DNA from: Notospermus geniculatus
Lineage: Eukaryota > Nemertea > Pilidiophora > Heteronemertea > Lineidae
DNA length: 64,000 bases
Assembly (NCBI GenBank): GCA_002633025.1
Contig: NMRB01000038.1
Span: 191,177-255,176, forward strand
Reading direction: 5' to 3'
Positions 59,801-64,000 of the stretch are shown here, one piece after another. The translations under genes and the position numbers were made by a program. The notes beneath the pieces were generated by a model. The model made no database searches, was not told the DNA's origin, and saw nothing but the letters and a program-made list of their open reading frames with translations. Within the stretch, counting starts at the first letter, position 1. The number at the start of each line of letters is the position of its first letter.

Positions 59801-62800
59801 CTTTGCCTGCATTTTTCAACAACAGAGGGCAGTACCGGTAGGCAAACCATATGATAAGTAGGTGCGGAAAGGCATGAGGAGCATTGTAGTGCAACCATGT
59901 CAAAACAGCCTAAGTCTGAGTTAGGTCATTTTGCTGCTCAACCCTTCGTATTACGCTACTTGGTTGCCAACGGGTCCCATTCTGCCCTACCGTCGGTGCT
60001 GCCATCTACACATAGGCCCGTATTTTAGAATGCTCCTCAACCAACAGTAAATGAGTTCCTCACGGCTATTGTTCTCCTGTTGAGGATCCCTCAAGATAAT
60101 CCAGAACGTGCCGCAATTTGACTGCAAATGCCTCCTTAAAATTACTTCCTGAAGCTGAAGGTGCCGTTAATTTTAGAATCTCCTTCGGGAAAAGGAACTC
60201 CTCAATTAATTTCGCTGAGGATCTCTTTCCAAAGGTTGGTCCGGTCCTCTACGTCATATTCCATTGGGTGCGATCAACTGACATAGGAAATCCTTGGGGG
60301 CCTTTGGTAAAGAGGGATATGGTCGATTCTGGAATCGATTTTGTATGAGGCGTCCTCAATGAGGATTTGCTCTGACGAAAGGTGACCTCACGAAAGGCCA
60401 CCTGAGGCCTAAAATAAAGGAACGTTCTAAAATACGGGCCACAGTCTCCGACAGCAACTTGCGTCTGACGGGTCCCCCCTACATGTTTTTGCATGCGGGT
60501 GTCCTCAATCCTCACCACGGTATCAATTATAGGCTTGGACGAAAACGGGCCTACTTCCTCTACATCTCTGTGCCGATCGCCACCATGTTTGGTATCGTTA
60601 TTCTTCACGCCAACGGCTACATAGAGGAGCAAGCTACAGCGCGGACTGTCCTCGCCATCGTCGGGAAAATTGCAGTCGGAGAAGCTTGGACGGCGGCAGC
60701 GTTGATCAATACCGAGATATACCCTACGTTGATGAGGTAAGCCAAGTCACGGAAAGGGTGGCGGAGGATAGAGGCCACCATTAGCGATGGCATTAAAATA
60801 TCATACGCCAACGATAACATTTACGTTAAAGCTGAACTGCATGAACGAAAAGCCCCCATGCGACGAGCAAGAGAAATGCTAACGCCCTGCAAACACCTCA
60901 CACAAAGGCTCAGAACATGACTGATCCGACGATGCCAGGAGGGTGCCACCTTATTTGTCTTCGAGCTGTCAAGGTTGTCAACATCCCCTGGTGAGCTCCT
61001 GCTGAACACTTTTTCGAAAGAAAAAAAGTTCGACCTAGCTGGGAATCAACCCGCGCCCTGTTATCTTTGCTCCATCGGCTTCCCCATTCGGCCACGGATC
61101 TTGTTGGTAGGCTTTTTTGTGTTTTCTCATATTCATAGTATTATTACGCAGGTCGAAGGCCTACTACTGTGACAAACACAAATCATGTTCTTGTCAGCTG
61201 GCTCGTTGGCCGAGTGGATAGAGTGATGGATTACAAATCAGAAGGCCGACGGTTCGAATCCCAGCTGGGTGGAACTTTTTTCTTTCAAAAAAGTGTTCAG
61301 CAGGAGCTCAGCAGAGGATGTTGACACCTTGACAGCTCGAAGACAAATAAGGTGGTAGCTGGGGGGGGGGGGGGGGCNNNNNNNNNNNNNNNNNNNNNNN
61401 NNNNNNNNNNNNNNNNNNNNNNNNNNNNNNNNNNNNNNNNNNNNNNNNNNNNNNNNNNNNNGGCCCCCCCCCCCCCCCCCCATCATTTTCTGCTGTATAG
61501 CCATGAAAACCGACTGCTCAATTCTGAGGAATTGACTTTGAATCTAGGACACTGACTTTCTCATTGGACCAGAGAAGTGAGCTTTGTACAGGAGAATGGG
61601 ACACGATGTACAGCTAACTTTTGAACGGTCGGATTTACATCCCATATATGTATTACTAATAGATAGAAACATGGTACCTCTTAATCAAATAAGCGTGTTC
61701 TTTGTAGTTTTTAACTAGTTACATAATTGAAAATGGCATTTTATGTATTTTGCCCTATTTTTAGCTCACCTCTGTGAGGTGAGCTTCTCTCATGGTGTGT
61801 TGTCCGTCGTCCGTCGTCGTCGTCGTCATCCGTCGTCGTTAACATGGGTGGCATGTTTCTAAACCGCTTGGGTTAGAAACTTGAAATTTGGTATACAGGT
61901 AGCCTATGGTAAAAACTATCTCTAGACCGAAACTTAGCACTGCCAGTTGTACACTCTGGCCTGTAGGGGCGCTTTGTGAAAACATTCTTTTGGCTATATC
62001 TTCTGAACGCTACTTGCTAGAATCACGAAACTTTTATGGTGGGTTCCTCTGATGAGGCAACATCACATAAATCCCAGGTTTTTGATTTGACCTACTTTTC
62101 AAGGTCACGGAGGTCAAAGTTCAAATTCCAGTGTTGGTTGGCACGTTTCTAAACCGCTGGGCTTAGAATCTTGAAACTTGGTGTACAGGTACCCTATGGT
62201 AAAAACTATCTCTGGACGGAAACTTAGTGTTGCCAGTTTTCCACACTGGCCTGTAGGGGGCGCTTTGTGAAAACCTTGTTTTGCCCGTGTCTCCTGAATG
62301 CTGCTAGCTAGAACCATGAAACTTTTATGGTGGGTTCTTCTGATGAAACTATATCGCATAAATGCTCGGTTTTTGATTTGGCCCACTTTTCAAGGTCAGA
62401 GAGGTCAAAGTTCAAAATCCACTATTTGGTGGCACATTTCTTGGCTATTTGACATAGAGGGTTTTGATTTGGTGTGAAGATATATCTAGGCACTGTCTAC
62501 AAGTGCACCAAATTTCGACCCAATTGGACTTCAAATATGGCCGCCAAGTGGCCATCTTGAAAAATTGAATTTTGGACATAACTGCATTGATTAAATTATG
62601 CTGATCAGATGAAATAATTTGGTGTGTTCAGCTTTATCTTGTCTGTAGTGATTCTTCATCATTCACCATGAGTGACTGTCACAGTTTTACTTTACCACAG
62701 AGACTTATCACAGAGGTGAGCACAATGGCCCTGGCCATTTCATGTATTTTCTTATTACATAACTACTGAAAACAATTTAGAACATGCTTATCTGCTTCTT

Positions 62801-64000
62801 AGGCACCATGTTTCTGTCTGTTGGTAATACATTTATGGGGTGCAAATCCGACCGTTGAAAAGTTAGCTGTACATCGTGTCCCATTCTCCTGTACAAAGCT
62901 CACTTCTCTGGTCGAATGAGAAAGTCAGTGTCCTAGGTTCAAAGTCAGTTCCTCAGAATTGAGCAGTCGGTTTTCATGGCTATACAGCAGAAAACGATAG
63001 AGGGGTGTCCCCTGAAGACTTTGATGGGGGATAGCCTTTTACAACAGAGAGTTCTTTTTTCCCAAAAATGGAGTTTTGCCACCCAGCTATGGCGCCCTCC
63101 TGGCATCGTCGGGTCTATCATGTTCTGAGCCTTCGTTTGAGGTGTTTGCAGGGCGTTAGCATTTCTCTTGCTCGTCGCATGGGGACTTTTCGTTCATGCA
63201 GTTCAGCTTTAACGCTATTTCTTGCATGTATTTCATGTACAAAAAATATCGTTAACGTAAAAAATGTTATCGCTAGCGTGTGATCTCTTAAACACCGTAT
63301 TTATTTAATGGGTTTTTCGAACTTTTCTCTTGTCAGATCCCTCGGTTACGGTATGGGAGAAACCGCCTCACGAGTTGGCGGAATCATTGCACCGCAGATT
63401 GTGTTACTGGTGAGTATTAAACAGCGAAAAAGTTCTCTGTCGCAATATAACTGGGACGACTTTTTATCCATCCTGGCCGCCTTCCGACCACTTTTGAAAA
63501 AGAAATCTTTCCTGTTTAAAGGCAGCAGCTCACCAGGCAATCTGCTCGCCACCGAGTAAAATCGGCTGTTGACGCCAGGTGTGCGCTGGATGCGTGGAGT
63601 CGCCTCGCCAGCAATGATCGCCCAGATTTCTGTCGCCGTCGACAAAAATCTCCACTTGTTGTCGTCAAGTTGTAGCATGTTTTCAGTGATTACCAGGGGT
63701 CTGTTTCATAAAGTGACTTTACTAATGGTACCATTAACTCAATGCATTTTTCCATTTGGTTAAAGGTACCATTAGCTTAAAGTATCTTTATGAAACAGGC
63801 CCCAGGCCTTACGCCTTGCCAACCTGTTATGTCGTCAAGTTCGTCATGATAAAACTGCGACAATACTTTTACAGGGCGATGTTGTTCACTGGACGGTTCC
63901 ATATATCATCAACGGGTGCCTAGTTGGGGTGTCCGCCATACTTCTTGGTGTCGTGATTCCTGAGACAAAAGGGAATCCGCTACCAGAGGATGCGCCATCA
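38818..64000 (+). CDS. SLC22-type organic ion transporter, copy B (exons 1-8, last exon cut by window end)
   Basis: Tandem paralogue of copy A and the same type of membrane carrier. The ATG is at 38844. Coding exons: 38844-39281, 41538-41766, 42955-43153, 45007-45240, 45930-46064, 60533-60736, 63337-63409 and 63875 to beyond 64000. All junctions are GT-AG and in phase, and exons 2-7 match copy A in length. The 146-residue first exon has a long acidic cytoplasmic N-terminus, TM1 (FGRFQILIFALLTSS) and the large extracellular loop with NIT, NTT, NET and NGS glycosylation sequons. A good acceptor (TTTTTTTACAG, ending 38817) just before the ATG implies an untranslated upstream exon that I cannot locate. 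Intron 5 is 14.5 kb and houses an antisense transposase gene. No frame damage is visible, so it is probably functional. Confidence 0.9.
38844..39281 (+). CDS. SLC22 copy B, first coding exon (N-terminus, TM1, extracellular loop)
   Basis: The ATG at 38844 begins MDDSVREAFLVDGELSNQ. Residues 1-50 are hydrophilic and acidic; TLGHFGRFQIL and the following hydrophobic stretch form TM1, then F-x-P-x-x-P-RWRC as in SLC22. The loop carries several N-glycosylation sequons (NIT, NTT, NET, NGS). Donor ACTGAG/GTACGT joins in phase 0 to WDLVCD of exon 2. Possible readthrough beyond 39281 is intronic. Confidence 0.88.
39282..41174. other. Intron 1 of SLC22 copy B
   Basis: No internal gene. Contains a hairpin GACCGCCACC…GGTGGTGGCGGTC near 40236-40264 and the segment shared with copy A (40545-40785). 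Confidence 0.5.
41175..41443. mobile_element. Orthologous MITE in copy B
   Basis: Counterpart of 1010-1273, in the intron just before exon 2 in both genes. The left end is eroded (GGCCAGGAGTAAG). Confidence 0.7.
41538..41766 (+). CDS. SLC22 copy B, exon 2 (TM2-TM3)
   Basis: 229-nt exon, acceptor CATTTCCAG, donor TTAG/GTAAGC. Encodes WDLVCDKKYIPKL and GASQLADLYGRQKVL, very close to copy A, with substitutions such as IM to MG before the MFS signature. Confidence 0.9.
41835..42264. mobile_element. AAGCTAGGAATCCACTG MITE in copy B intron 2
   Basis: 430 bp, full-length arms. Copy A has a shortened relative at the same place (about 1659-1798). Confidence 0.7.
42270..42883. mobile_element. Element with CCCTTTCTAGCCC / GGGCGTGAAAGGG ends
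   Basis: About 610 bp between TTAA sites, absent from copy A. Contains an assembly gap of four N (42394-42397) followed by a C run. Confidence 0.5.
42955..43153 (+). CDS. SLC22 copy B, exon 3 (TM4-TM6)
   Basis: 199-nt exon, acceptor TAATTCCAG, donor AAT/GTAAGT. Encodes LPMEYIGPKWRSACGVF and NWRHLAYVSG; collinear with 2521-2719. Confidence 0.9.
43231..43328. mobile_element. 98-bp MITE with perfect 8-bp target duplication
   Basis: TATGATCT is repeated at 43223-43230 and 43329-43336. Ends CTCCCTAC-x-CAG in inverted orientation. Copy A has the single site (GTATGGTCTCTGG). Confidence 0.75.
43646..44948. mobile_element. 1.3-kb foldback with GTCGGGATCCCGAC arrays
   Basis: Ends CCTTTACGGTGGCTGGTACAGG-like, then arrays of AAGTCGGGATCCCGACTT (43690-43850 and 44805-44915), then arms with ACGTTGAC and CTACGTCTCTG. 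The centre (44080-44330) is tandem GGGCCCATATGGGC-type palindromes. Confidence 0.75.
45007..45240 (+). CDS. SLC22 copy B, exon 4 (central loop)
   Basis: 234-nt exon, acceptor AAAACGAG, donor GTTT/GTGAGT. Encodes LVPESARWLIQRRRFEQA and a charged loop. A 1.3-kb foldback element (43646-44948) ends only 58 bases before it, close to where the branch point should be. Confidence 0.88.
45930..46064 (+). CDS. SLC22 copy B, exon 5 (TM7-TM8)
   Basis: 135-nt exon, acceptor CTTTCTAG, donor ATCT/GTAAGC. Encodes LSFSCLYYCIIVSIPDLSGD; the copy A YYG is YYC here. The 14.5-kb intron that follows contains the antisense transposase gene. Confidence 0.9.
46352..46772 (+). repeat. 211-bp tandem duplication
   Basis: Two nearly identical units start at 46352 and 46563 (GGTGNTATTTNGCGAGCC). 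Each ends AGCGGCTCTCTGTGCAAACC; the GAGCCGCTCT and AGAGAGCCGCT words make each unit hairpin-like. Confidence 0.85.
46780..47660. other. Left part of the large insertion; no gene recognised
   Basis: 46795-46940 resembles a repeat found in intron 3 of both SLC22 copies (CCAGAATCTAATGC, CACATATCGGG). The rest is AT-rich, without coding signal. Confidence 0.45.
47660..48294 (-). repeat. AGCTCACC-family repeat, minus orientation
   Basis: Ends (plus strand) CTCACCACAGGTGAGCTAAAA; two CTCF-core-like motifs on the minus strand (47818-47829, 48106-48117). Confidence 0.7.
48295..49749. other. Region downstream of the transposase fusion gene
   Basis: AT-rich, would contain its 3' UTR; no further exon recognised. 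Degenerate CACAGGATGAACACTTCA words repeat between 49560 and 49710. Confidence 0.4.
49750..49893 (-). CDS. Transposase fusion gene, terminal PHD-finger exon
   Basis: Acceptor GCTGACATTCAG; reads QQCELPFCEVNDGNADLLQC, then DDCERWCHLSCCEL and FKCLYCV before TAA at 49750-49752. The Cys4-His-Cys3 order (C-x4-C, C-x2-C, H-x2-C, C-x2-C) is a PHD finger, a reader of histone tails in most known cases. A 140-bp hairpin element (49917-50057) is inserted just upstream in the intron, close to the acceptor. Confidence 0.7.
   Translation of the reverse strand, partial: QQCELPFCEVNDGNADLLQCDDCERWCHLSCCELKQKPQKFKCLYCV
49750..58627 (-). CDS. MULE transposase–SWIM–Ulp1 protease–PHD fusion gene (frameshifted)
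   Basis: Read on the minus strand from ATG at 58627. Recognised exons: first exon (58627 to about 58440), 56457-56408, 55900-52763, 52502-52371, 51998-51844, 51660-51558, 51315-51205 and 49893-49750. From exon 2 onward all joins keep phase. Domains in order: SRTVEKANERLK N-terminus; C (NYIC), C (INCPA) and HNH zinc motif; MULE core with Asp in CLMDATYRV, LCLFH, and Glu in NRLESFH; SWIM finger; basic region with GRPKGK and KKKKK; Ulp1/C48 protease with NRHW and SCGIFVLM; PHD finger. The family resembles ZSWIM1/3-like and other Mutator-derived proteins, some of which carry ULP1 domains. One base is missing near 55231, at the second catalytic Asp. The link from exon 1 to exon 2 is not resolved. 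Whether it is an active transposase, a decayed copy or a co-opted host gene is open. Confidence 0.75.
49917..50057. mobile_element. 141-bp hairpin MITE next to the PHD exon
   Basis: AAAAATGGTGCCCGGAGTGG and complement with TA-rich flanks (CATTATA, TATATC). Confidence 0.75.
50231..50923. mobile_element. Two abutting 'GACATAAGC' MITEs
   Basis: 50231-50579 and 50582-50923 face each other in opposite orientation, each with GGCGACATAA-type ends; they lie in the transposase gene's last intron. Confidence 0.7.
51205..51315 (-). CDS. Transposase fusion gene, Ulp1 C-terminal helix exon
   Basis: Acceptor TCTTATTGCAG, donor CCTCAA/GTAAGT; 111 nt, phase 0 to 0. Encodes NAEALLHDIHPAVMRQVHV and EMYRRYVTGKIF, a helix of the kind that closes the Ulp1 domain after SCG-x-FVLM. 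The in-frame open exon with strong sites on both sides supports it. Confidence 0.7.
51558..51660 (-). CDS. Transposase fusion gene, Ulp1 exon 3 (catalytic Cys)
   Basis: Acceptor AATCCATTTCAG, donor TTGATG/GTATGA; 103 nt, which restores phase 0. With the previous exon it reads GWRNFMQARGDNGPWK, then SSQEDGSSCGIFVLM. The Q-x-DG-x-SCG-x-F-VLM block carries the oxyanion-hole Gln and nucleophilic Cys of C48 proteases. A second AG at 51648 would skip 13 nt and break the frame. Confidence 0.78.
51844..51998 (-). CDS. Transposase fusion gene, Ulp1 exon 2 (catalytic His)
   Basis: Acceptor CCCTTTTTCAG, donor TGGAG/GTAAAA; 155 nt. Encodes VDVEKFKWVFLPICTNRHW followed by ILLVANVADSTVGIMNS. The pattern W-x-F-x-P-I-x…HW-x-LLV is the C48 catalytic-His region. 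The catalytic Asp expected in 'x-LDS' is Asn (IMNS) here. Confidence 0.75.
52371..52502 (-). CDS. Transposase fusion gene, Ulp1 exon 1
   Basis: Acceptor CTCATTTCAG, donor AAGAAT/GTGAGT; 132 nt, phase 0 to 0. Encodes VVHSFLTLIMRDANSKLEN and LPSFLALKWEKND, matching the helix after 'LND' in Ulp1/SENP proteases and the loop leading to the catalytic His. Confidence 0.75.
52763..55900 (-). CDS. Transposase fusion gene, main exon (DDE core, SWIM finger, linker)
   Basis: Acceptor GTACTTTCAG, donor GATGTG/GTAAGT. About 1045 codons in two registers because one base is lost between 55234 and 55228. The first part has INCPASIF…HNH and the first catalytic Asp (codon 55429-55431, CLMDATYRV). The second begins VKEVKSIKKFFPD, then LCLFHV (conserved Cys/His), and Glu in TTNRLESFHSKLK. 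The SWIM finger C-x-C-x9-C-x-H is at 54533-54577 (CTCNFYTNHMMPCRH). The C-terminal third is low complexity, with acidic/Ser stretches, a GRPKGK AT-hook-like motif near 53660-53680 and Lys-rich nuclear-localisation-type runs. The end, DLETLKDGNDLNDVV, starts the Ulp1 fold (L-xDG-xLND). Confidence 0.85.
56408..56457 (-). CDS. Transposase fusion gene, 50-nt exon with zinc ligand
   Basis: Acceptor TGTCTCTCTCAG, donor CCAG/GTGGGT. Encodes TANYICRMPPTFDSPA and ends in phase 2. Joined to the next exon it gives DSPARTFKINCPASIF, which matches the 'YxC … TFKxxCPA' order of FAR1/WRKY-GCM-like zinc motifs at the N-terminus of MULE proteins. The in-phase fit of both sides is the evidence. Confidence 0.6.
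56458..58439 (-). other. Intron region between first and second recognised exons of the transposase gene
   Basis: About 2 kb. A missing small exon is expected here but not found. Includes AGGCCTA-rich DNA at 57760-58210. Confidence 0.45.
57760..58210. repeat. AGGCCTA/CCTAGG low-complexity DNA
   Basis: Dense overlapping TAGGCCTA, GGCCTAGGCC and CTATAGGCC words, without a fixed period. Confidence 0.7.
58440..58627 (-). CDS. Transposase fusion gene, first coding exon
   Basis: ATG in GCAAGATGGCGGATG begins MADVRSEGCPSTSVEKL, followed by FVDFQLALSNYESEH and FVRKASRTVEKANERLK, which fits the N-terminal region of ZSWIM-type MULE proteins (x-F-x-x-aL-x-xY … xN-x-x-LK). The donor is not certain: candidate GT dinucleotides just after residue 60 are weak and none joins in phase to the next recognised exon, so a small exon may be missing between them. 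Confidence 0.55.
58621..58694 (-). promoter_or_regulatory. Core promoter elements of the transposase fusion gene
   Basis: On the minus strand before the ATG lie ATGCAAAG (octamer-like, 58687-58694), CCAAT (58676-58680), a GCGCGCGAA E2F-like site (58638-58646), and AAGATGGCGG (58621-58630), which is both the start-codon context and a YY1-type motif. This arrangement is typical of TATA-less metazoan promoters. Confidence 0.45.
58830..59955. repeat. Subterminal repeats of the large transposon (AAAACnnCCTAAGTC)
   Basis: Degenerate copies of CAAAACAGCCTAAGTC or its complement occur near 58831, 58863, 59022, 59221, 59383, 59405, 59436, 59768, 59900 and at the right terminus; the left end has one (46193-46208). 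Such short repeats next to the ends are usually transposase-binding sites. At 59219-59247 the word is followed by TCAACCCTTCGTATTA, a copy of the right end itself. Confidence 0.6.
60533..60736 (+). CDS. SLC22 copy B, exon 6 (TM9-TM10)
   Basis: 204-nt exon, acceptor CAATTATAG, donor TGAG/GTAAGC. Encodes LGRKRAYFLYISVPIA and NTEIYPTLMR, matching copy A 9342-9545. Confidence 0.9.
61199..61272 (+). repeat. tRNA-derived SINE head (plus)
   Basis: GTTGGCCGAGTGG (A box) and ACGGTTCGAATCCC (B box), with a possible anticodon loop TTACAAA. Acceptor pairing is poor, so tRNA-like only. Confidence 0.55.
61378..61461. other. Assembly gap flanked by G and C homopolymers
   Basis: 84 N between a run of about 16 G and a run of about 18 C, inside a foldback; size and content are unknown. 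Confidence 0.95.
61491..62998. mobile_element. Nested foldback containing an AGCTCACC repeat
   Basis: Arms of about 150 bp (TTTTCTGCTGTATAGCCATG and complement). The loop holds an AGCTCACC-family repeat (61757-62744) with CTGTAGGGGGCGCT-type motifs. Confidence 0.7.
63337..63409 (+). CDS. SLC22 copy B, exon 7 (TM11)
   Basis: 73-nt exon, acceptor TCTTGTCAG, donor ACTG/GTGAGT. Encodes SLGYGMGETASRVGG and IIAPQIVLL; only the first residue differs from copy A. Confidence 0.9.
63698..63801. mobile_element. 104-bp MITE with CCAGG target duplication, copy B intron 7
   Basis: GGTCTGTTTCATAAAG and complement. CCAGG at 63693-63697 and 63802-63806; copy A reads GATTACTAGGCCTTACG, the empty site. Confidence 0.78.
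63875..64000 (+). CDS. SLC22 copy B, last exon (partial, runs off window)
   Basis: Acceptor TACTTTTACAG. Encodes GDVVHWTVPYIINGCLVG and IPETKGNPLPEDAPS before the window ends. Its unseen tail should show the ancestral C-terminus that copy A has lost to a MITE. Confidence 0.88.

Larger units (their letters stand above)
46172..59955. mobile_element. Putative 13.8-kb autonomous MULE-type DNA transposon in intron 5 of SLC22 copy B
   Basis: Copy A reads straight from CACACTTTGT to GGGCTACTTGG (about 6840-6865), while copy B has about 13.8 kb between the same flanks. The two ends are imperfect inverted repeats: AAGGGTTGAG, one variable base, AGCAAAA, one variable base, GACCTAA (left 46181-46205; right, reverse-complemented, about 59925-59950). 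The right 1.1 kb repeats the word CCTAAGTC many times. A minus-strand gene for a SWIM-type MULE transposase with Ulp1 and PHD domains begins about 1.3 kb inside the right end, as expected of an autonomous element. The left half has been swollen by later insertions (46352-46772, 47660-48294, 49917-50057, 50231-50923). A clean target duplication is not visible, so the exact termini are inferred. Confidence 0.65.
60830..63208. mobile_element. TTAA-flanked tRNA-like foldback in copy B, interrupted
   Basis: Ends AGCTGAACTGCATGAACG in inverted orientation; TTAA on both sides (60826-60829, 63209-63212). Copy A has the empty site TTTACGTTAACGCTATTTC at about 9654. Two divergent tRNA-like modules: minus about 61105-61030, plus 61199-61272. 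A second element is nested at 61491-62998. Confidence 0.75.

Noticed and set aside
61199-61272. Functional tRNA gene
   Set aside because: A and B boxes are good but acceptor and anticodon stems do not pair properly, and it sits in a repeated foldback.
61238-61555. Open frames across the N gap
   Set aside because: They exist only because N codons and G/C runs contain no stops.

Overview
This is metazoan DNA. It has split genes with GT–AG introns, no operons, and a very dense load of inverted-repeat transposable elements. Recurrent ACATGTA and AGGCCTA words and the repeat families suggest a marine invertebrate, perhaps a deuterostome such as an echinoderm, hemichordate or amphioxus, but the species cannot be fixed from the sequence alone. 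Two runs of N mark assembly gaps (42394-42397 and 61378-61461).

The backbone is a tandem pair of plus-strand SLC22-type (organic ion transporter, MFS) genes. Copy A occupies 1363-21932 (exons 2-8; the first exon lies upstream of the window). Copy B runs from 38818 off the right edge (exons 1-8, the last incomplete). Internal exons are identical in length and phase (229, 199, 234, 135, 204 and 73 nt), and introns can still be aligned, so this is a segmental duplication. Each copy therefore provides the 'empty site' for insertions in the other, and several target-site duplications can be read directly.

The most interesting locus is antisense inside intron 5 of copy B. A roughly 13.8-kb block (about 46172-59955) that copy A lacks has matching inverted ends and repeated CCTAAGTC words near its right end. 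Inside it, on the minus strand (58627 down to 49750), is a multi-exon gene assembled here by splice-phase logic. It starts at ATGGCGG under CCAAT, octamer-like and E2F-like elements, followed by a C..C..HNH zinc motif, a MULE DDE transposase core, a SWIM zinc finger, a basic/AT-hook-like region, a Ulp1/SENP (C48) cysteine protease split over several exons, and a C-terminal PHD finger. One base is missing exactly at the expected second catalytic Asp of the transposase, and the Ulp1 Asp is Asn, so this copy looks damaged or diverged.

Region by region: 1-22 kb is copy A with introns full of MITEs, including an island of about 16 hairpin elements abutting at TTA/TAA (16.4-21 kb). One such element supplies the end of the copy A coding sequence and its stop codon. 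22-38.8 kb is intergenic: a 99-bp minisatellite, a non-LTR reverse-transcriptase remnant, repeats carrying CTCF-core-like motifs, and several nested foldback elements. 38.8-64 kb is copy B with the large antisense insertion and a TTAA-flanked foldback carrying two divergent tRNA-like promoter modules.
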